This document shows, piece by piece, positions 62,630-64,000 of a stretch of DNA of 64,000 nucleotides (position 1 is its first letter; each line of letters opens with the position of its first letter). The notes under the pieces are model-generated. The model saw only the letters and a list, made by a program, of their open reading frames with translations, ran no database searches and was not told where the DNA came from. A program made the position numbers and the translations under genes. This DNA is from Blepharisma japonicum (lineage: Eukaryota > Ciliophora > Heterotrichea > Heterotrichida > Blepharismidae). The DNA lies in contig CATKHK010000070.1 in NCBI GenBank assembly GCA_949751835.1, forward strand, positions 124,001 through 188,000. Direction: 5' to 3'.

Positions 62630-63986
62630 ATGAGTCATAATATTAGAAGCTCAAGGTCTCGGTCTCGTAGTCCACTCAGAAGTATCCCACTCTTTCCACT
62701 TATCTTAGCAATCCCAAAATCAATTATAAACGCTGACTTCATAAAACTTCAAGAAAAATTGGCATCAAAATGCGAGGTGGATCGCCTCCACTTAGCATCA
62801 GAAACAAACTTGCCAAACTTCGATGAAGGCTTCCTCTACATCTATGGCTCGTCTCTTAAAGGAAAAATCGAAATCCTTAAATCAATTCTTTCAGAAATTC
62901 AAAGAATTATTGACAGGCCCACTCTGGAAATAAAAATTCTGATCCCTGACAATTTAATTGAAGCTCTTACAGGAAAAGGAGGAAAATTATTAAATAAAAT
63001 CCAAACAAATTCACATGCAACTATCACGATTGTTGAAGAAATCAAAAACCTCAGAGAGCGCCTTATAAAAATTGAAGGAAGATCAGCTGATGTAGAATTG
63101 GCCATTAAAGAAGTTTACAGGCTTATTGTAGAAAGAAAATCAAACTCTGAGCCAAAATCAGTTCTTGACAAAACTTCAGCGAAATTTGTAATTCCTGGAG
63201 AATGCGTAGGATACTTGATAGGGAAAAATGGATTATTTACCAAGAGACTTAAGGCAGATTATGACGTAGAAATAAAAATTGTGAAAAATGAAGGACTGCC
63301 TTGCAAAGACAATGAACACATTGCGGTAAGAAATTATTCAGATGTTGTTAGGGAAATATCGCTATGTAAAAACTGCAATTGAAATTGTTGTTGACAAAAT
63401 TTTAGAAGCAATAGAAACTACATGCAGCCCAATTTCTGATTTGTTGGTAAGAATGCTTATACCTACTCAAATGGTAAAAGAACTAATTGGTCCACAAGGA
63501 TCGATAATTAAAGAAATTTCCAAAAAATCAGGAGGAGCGAAAATTAAGGTCATGTGTGATACTGAGACTGAAAAAATGCAAGATTTCACAATAGTTACAA
63601 TTGATGGCTCTAGAGATTTAAAGCAAGAGGCAGCAATAAGAATTTATGAAGTTATCAGCAGAGGCCATAAACCTTCTAGCCCTTCCTCAAGAAGAAGTCG
63701 TGGATACTCGCCATCTCCACCAAGTGATAATGTCAGCATTTTCGTCACAGTTCCTGATATTCTTGTGTCAAGACTCATAGGAAGGAATGGAGATAATGTG
63801 AAAGGAATGATGAGTCGATCACGAAGCCAAATGTCATTCCAAAAACAGCCTTCAACTGAATTAAAAACCCCAGAAAATGATAAAGCGAGACTGTGCACTT
63901 TTACAGGAAGCAGCTCTAGTATTGCTAGAGGAATTAAGACTTTATTAGACCAAATTATAAAACTAGAAAGCGGAAGATATGATTAA
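62630..63986 (+). CDS. Four-KH-domain RNA-binding protein
   Basis: Exons 62630-63325 and 63342-63986 give 446 residues. The N-terminus is a short SR stretch (RSSRSRSRSPLRS). Four KH domains follow, each with its G-x-x-G loop: LIPDNLIEALTGKGGKLLNK, FVIPGECVGYLIGKNGLFTK, LIPTQMVKELIGPQGSIIKE and VTVPDILVSRLIGRNGDNVK. Between KH3 and KH4 lies a basic SP-rich linker (PSSRRSRGYSPSPP). The layout resembles poly(C)-binding/Nova-type proteins acting in splicing, mRNA stability or translation. RNA target unknown. The stop TAA (63984-63986) lies 14 bp from the window edge. Confidence 0.93.
63326..63341 (+). other. 16-nt intron in the KH-protein gene
   Basis: GTAAGAAATTATTCAG, phase 0. It joins two KH-containing frames that differ by one base; both flanks are clearly parts of the same KH protein. 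It has the A at the sixth base from the 3' end. Confidence 0.95.
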
Positions 63987-64000
63987 CTAACACTAAATTA

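Overview
The window looks like somatic (macronuclear) DNA of a heterotrich ciliate, most likely Blepharisma. Two things in the sequence point there. First, TGA is read as tryptophan and TAA/TAG are the stops: in-frame TGA falls exactly on family-invariant Trp positions, such as the kinase WW-S-L-G motif at 2307, the DWWN motif of the MBOAT acyltransferase at 21995, several WD-repeat Trps between 29729 and 30487, and UPF0488 near 25728. Second, coding frames are joined by GT..AG introns of only 15 or 16 nt, almost all with an A six bases from the 3' end. Intergenic DNA is very AT-rich. Genes are packed on both strands, often tens of bases apart. I found no bacterial operons, rRNA, tRNA, CRISPR array or transposase gene.

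Layout. 0-15 kb: the 3' end of a CCT-motif gene, an AGC kinase, a large kinesin-12, an SF-assemblin, a membrane-anchored M14 carboxypeptidase-like protein lacking the zinc motif, MZT1 (MOZART1), a choline/ethanolamine phosphotransferase, an alpha/beta hydrolase and a low-complexity protein with a frame conflict. 15-28.6 kb: an ascorbate-peroxidase-type class I peroxidase, a C2H2 zinc-finger protein, an ankyrin protein, a LisH/ARMC9-like protein, a DGAT1/SOAT-type acyltransferase, an interrupted helical-repeat gene, PRPP synthase, UPF0488, a coiled-coil protein and a mitochondrial glutamate dehydrogenase. 29-40 kb: a 1212-residue fusion of WD40 propellers to a TRP-like cation channel, a 1950-residue mitochondrial protein with a crotonase/HIBCH-like head (mS47-like), a coiled-coil protein and a decayed CFAP52 (WDR16) pseudogene. 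41-50 kb: a cathepsin L-like protein whose catalytic Cys is Gly, a small membrane protein, a CCHC zinc-knuckle protein, a CK1-like kinase, a UBA-like protein, hypothetical genes and an ABHD17-like hydrolase. 50-64 kb: a second kinesin, a C2 protein with a Pro-Gln-Gly-Tyr repeat tail, a 58-residue gene, degenerate coding traces, a tandem-DOMON secreted protein, SIN3, a possible GON7-like protein, a hypothetical gene and a four-KH RNA-binding protein.

The genes do not form one pathway. Many serve microtubules and cilia (kinesin-12, SF-assemblin, MZT1, ARMC9-like, second kinesin, CFAP52 remnant), as expected of a large ciliate. Others serve lipid synthesis (phosphotransferase, DGAT/SOAT) and mitochondria (GDH, mS47-like). 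The most unusual items are the WD40-channel fusion, the giant mS47-like protein, two apparently inactivated hydrolases and the remains of decayed genes in otherwise gene-dense DNA. All boundaries and exon joins were worked out by reading; family names rest on motif recognition, not database searches.
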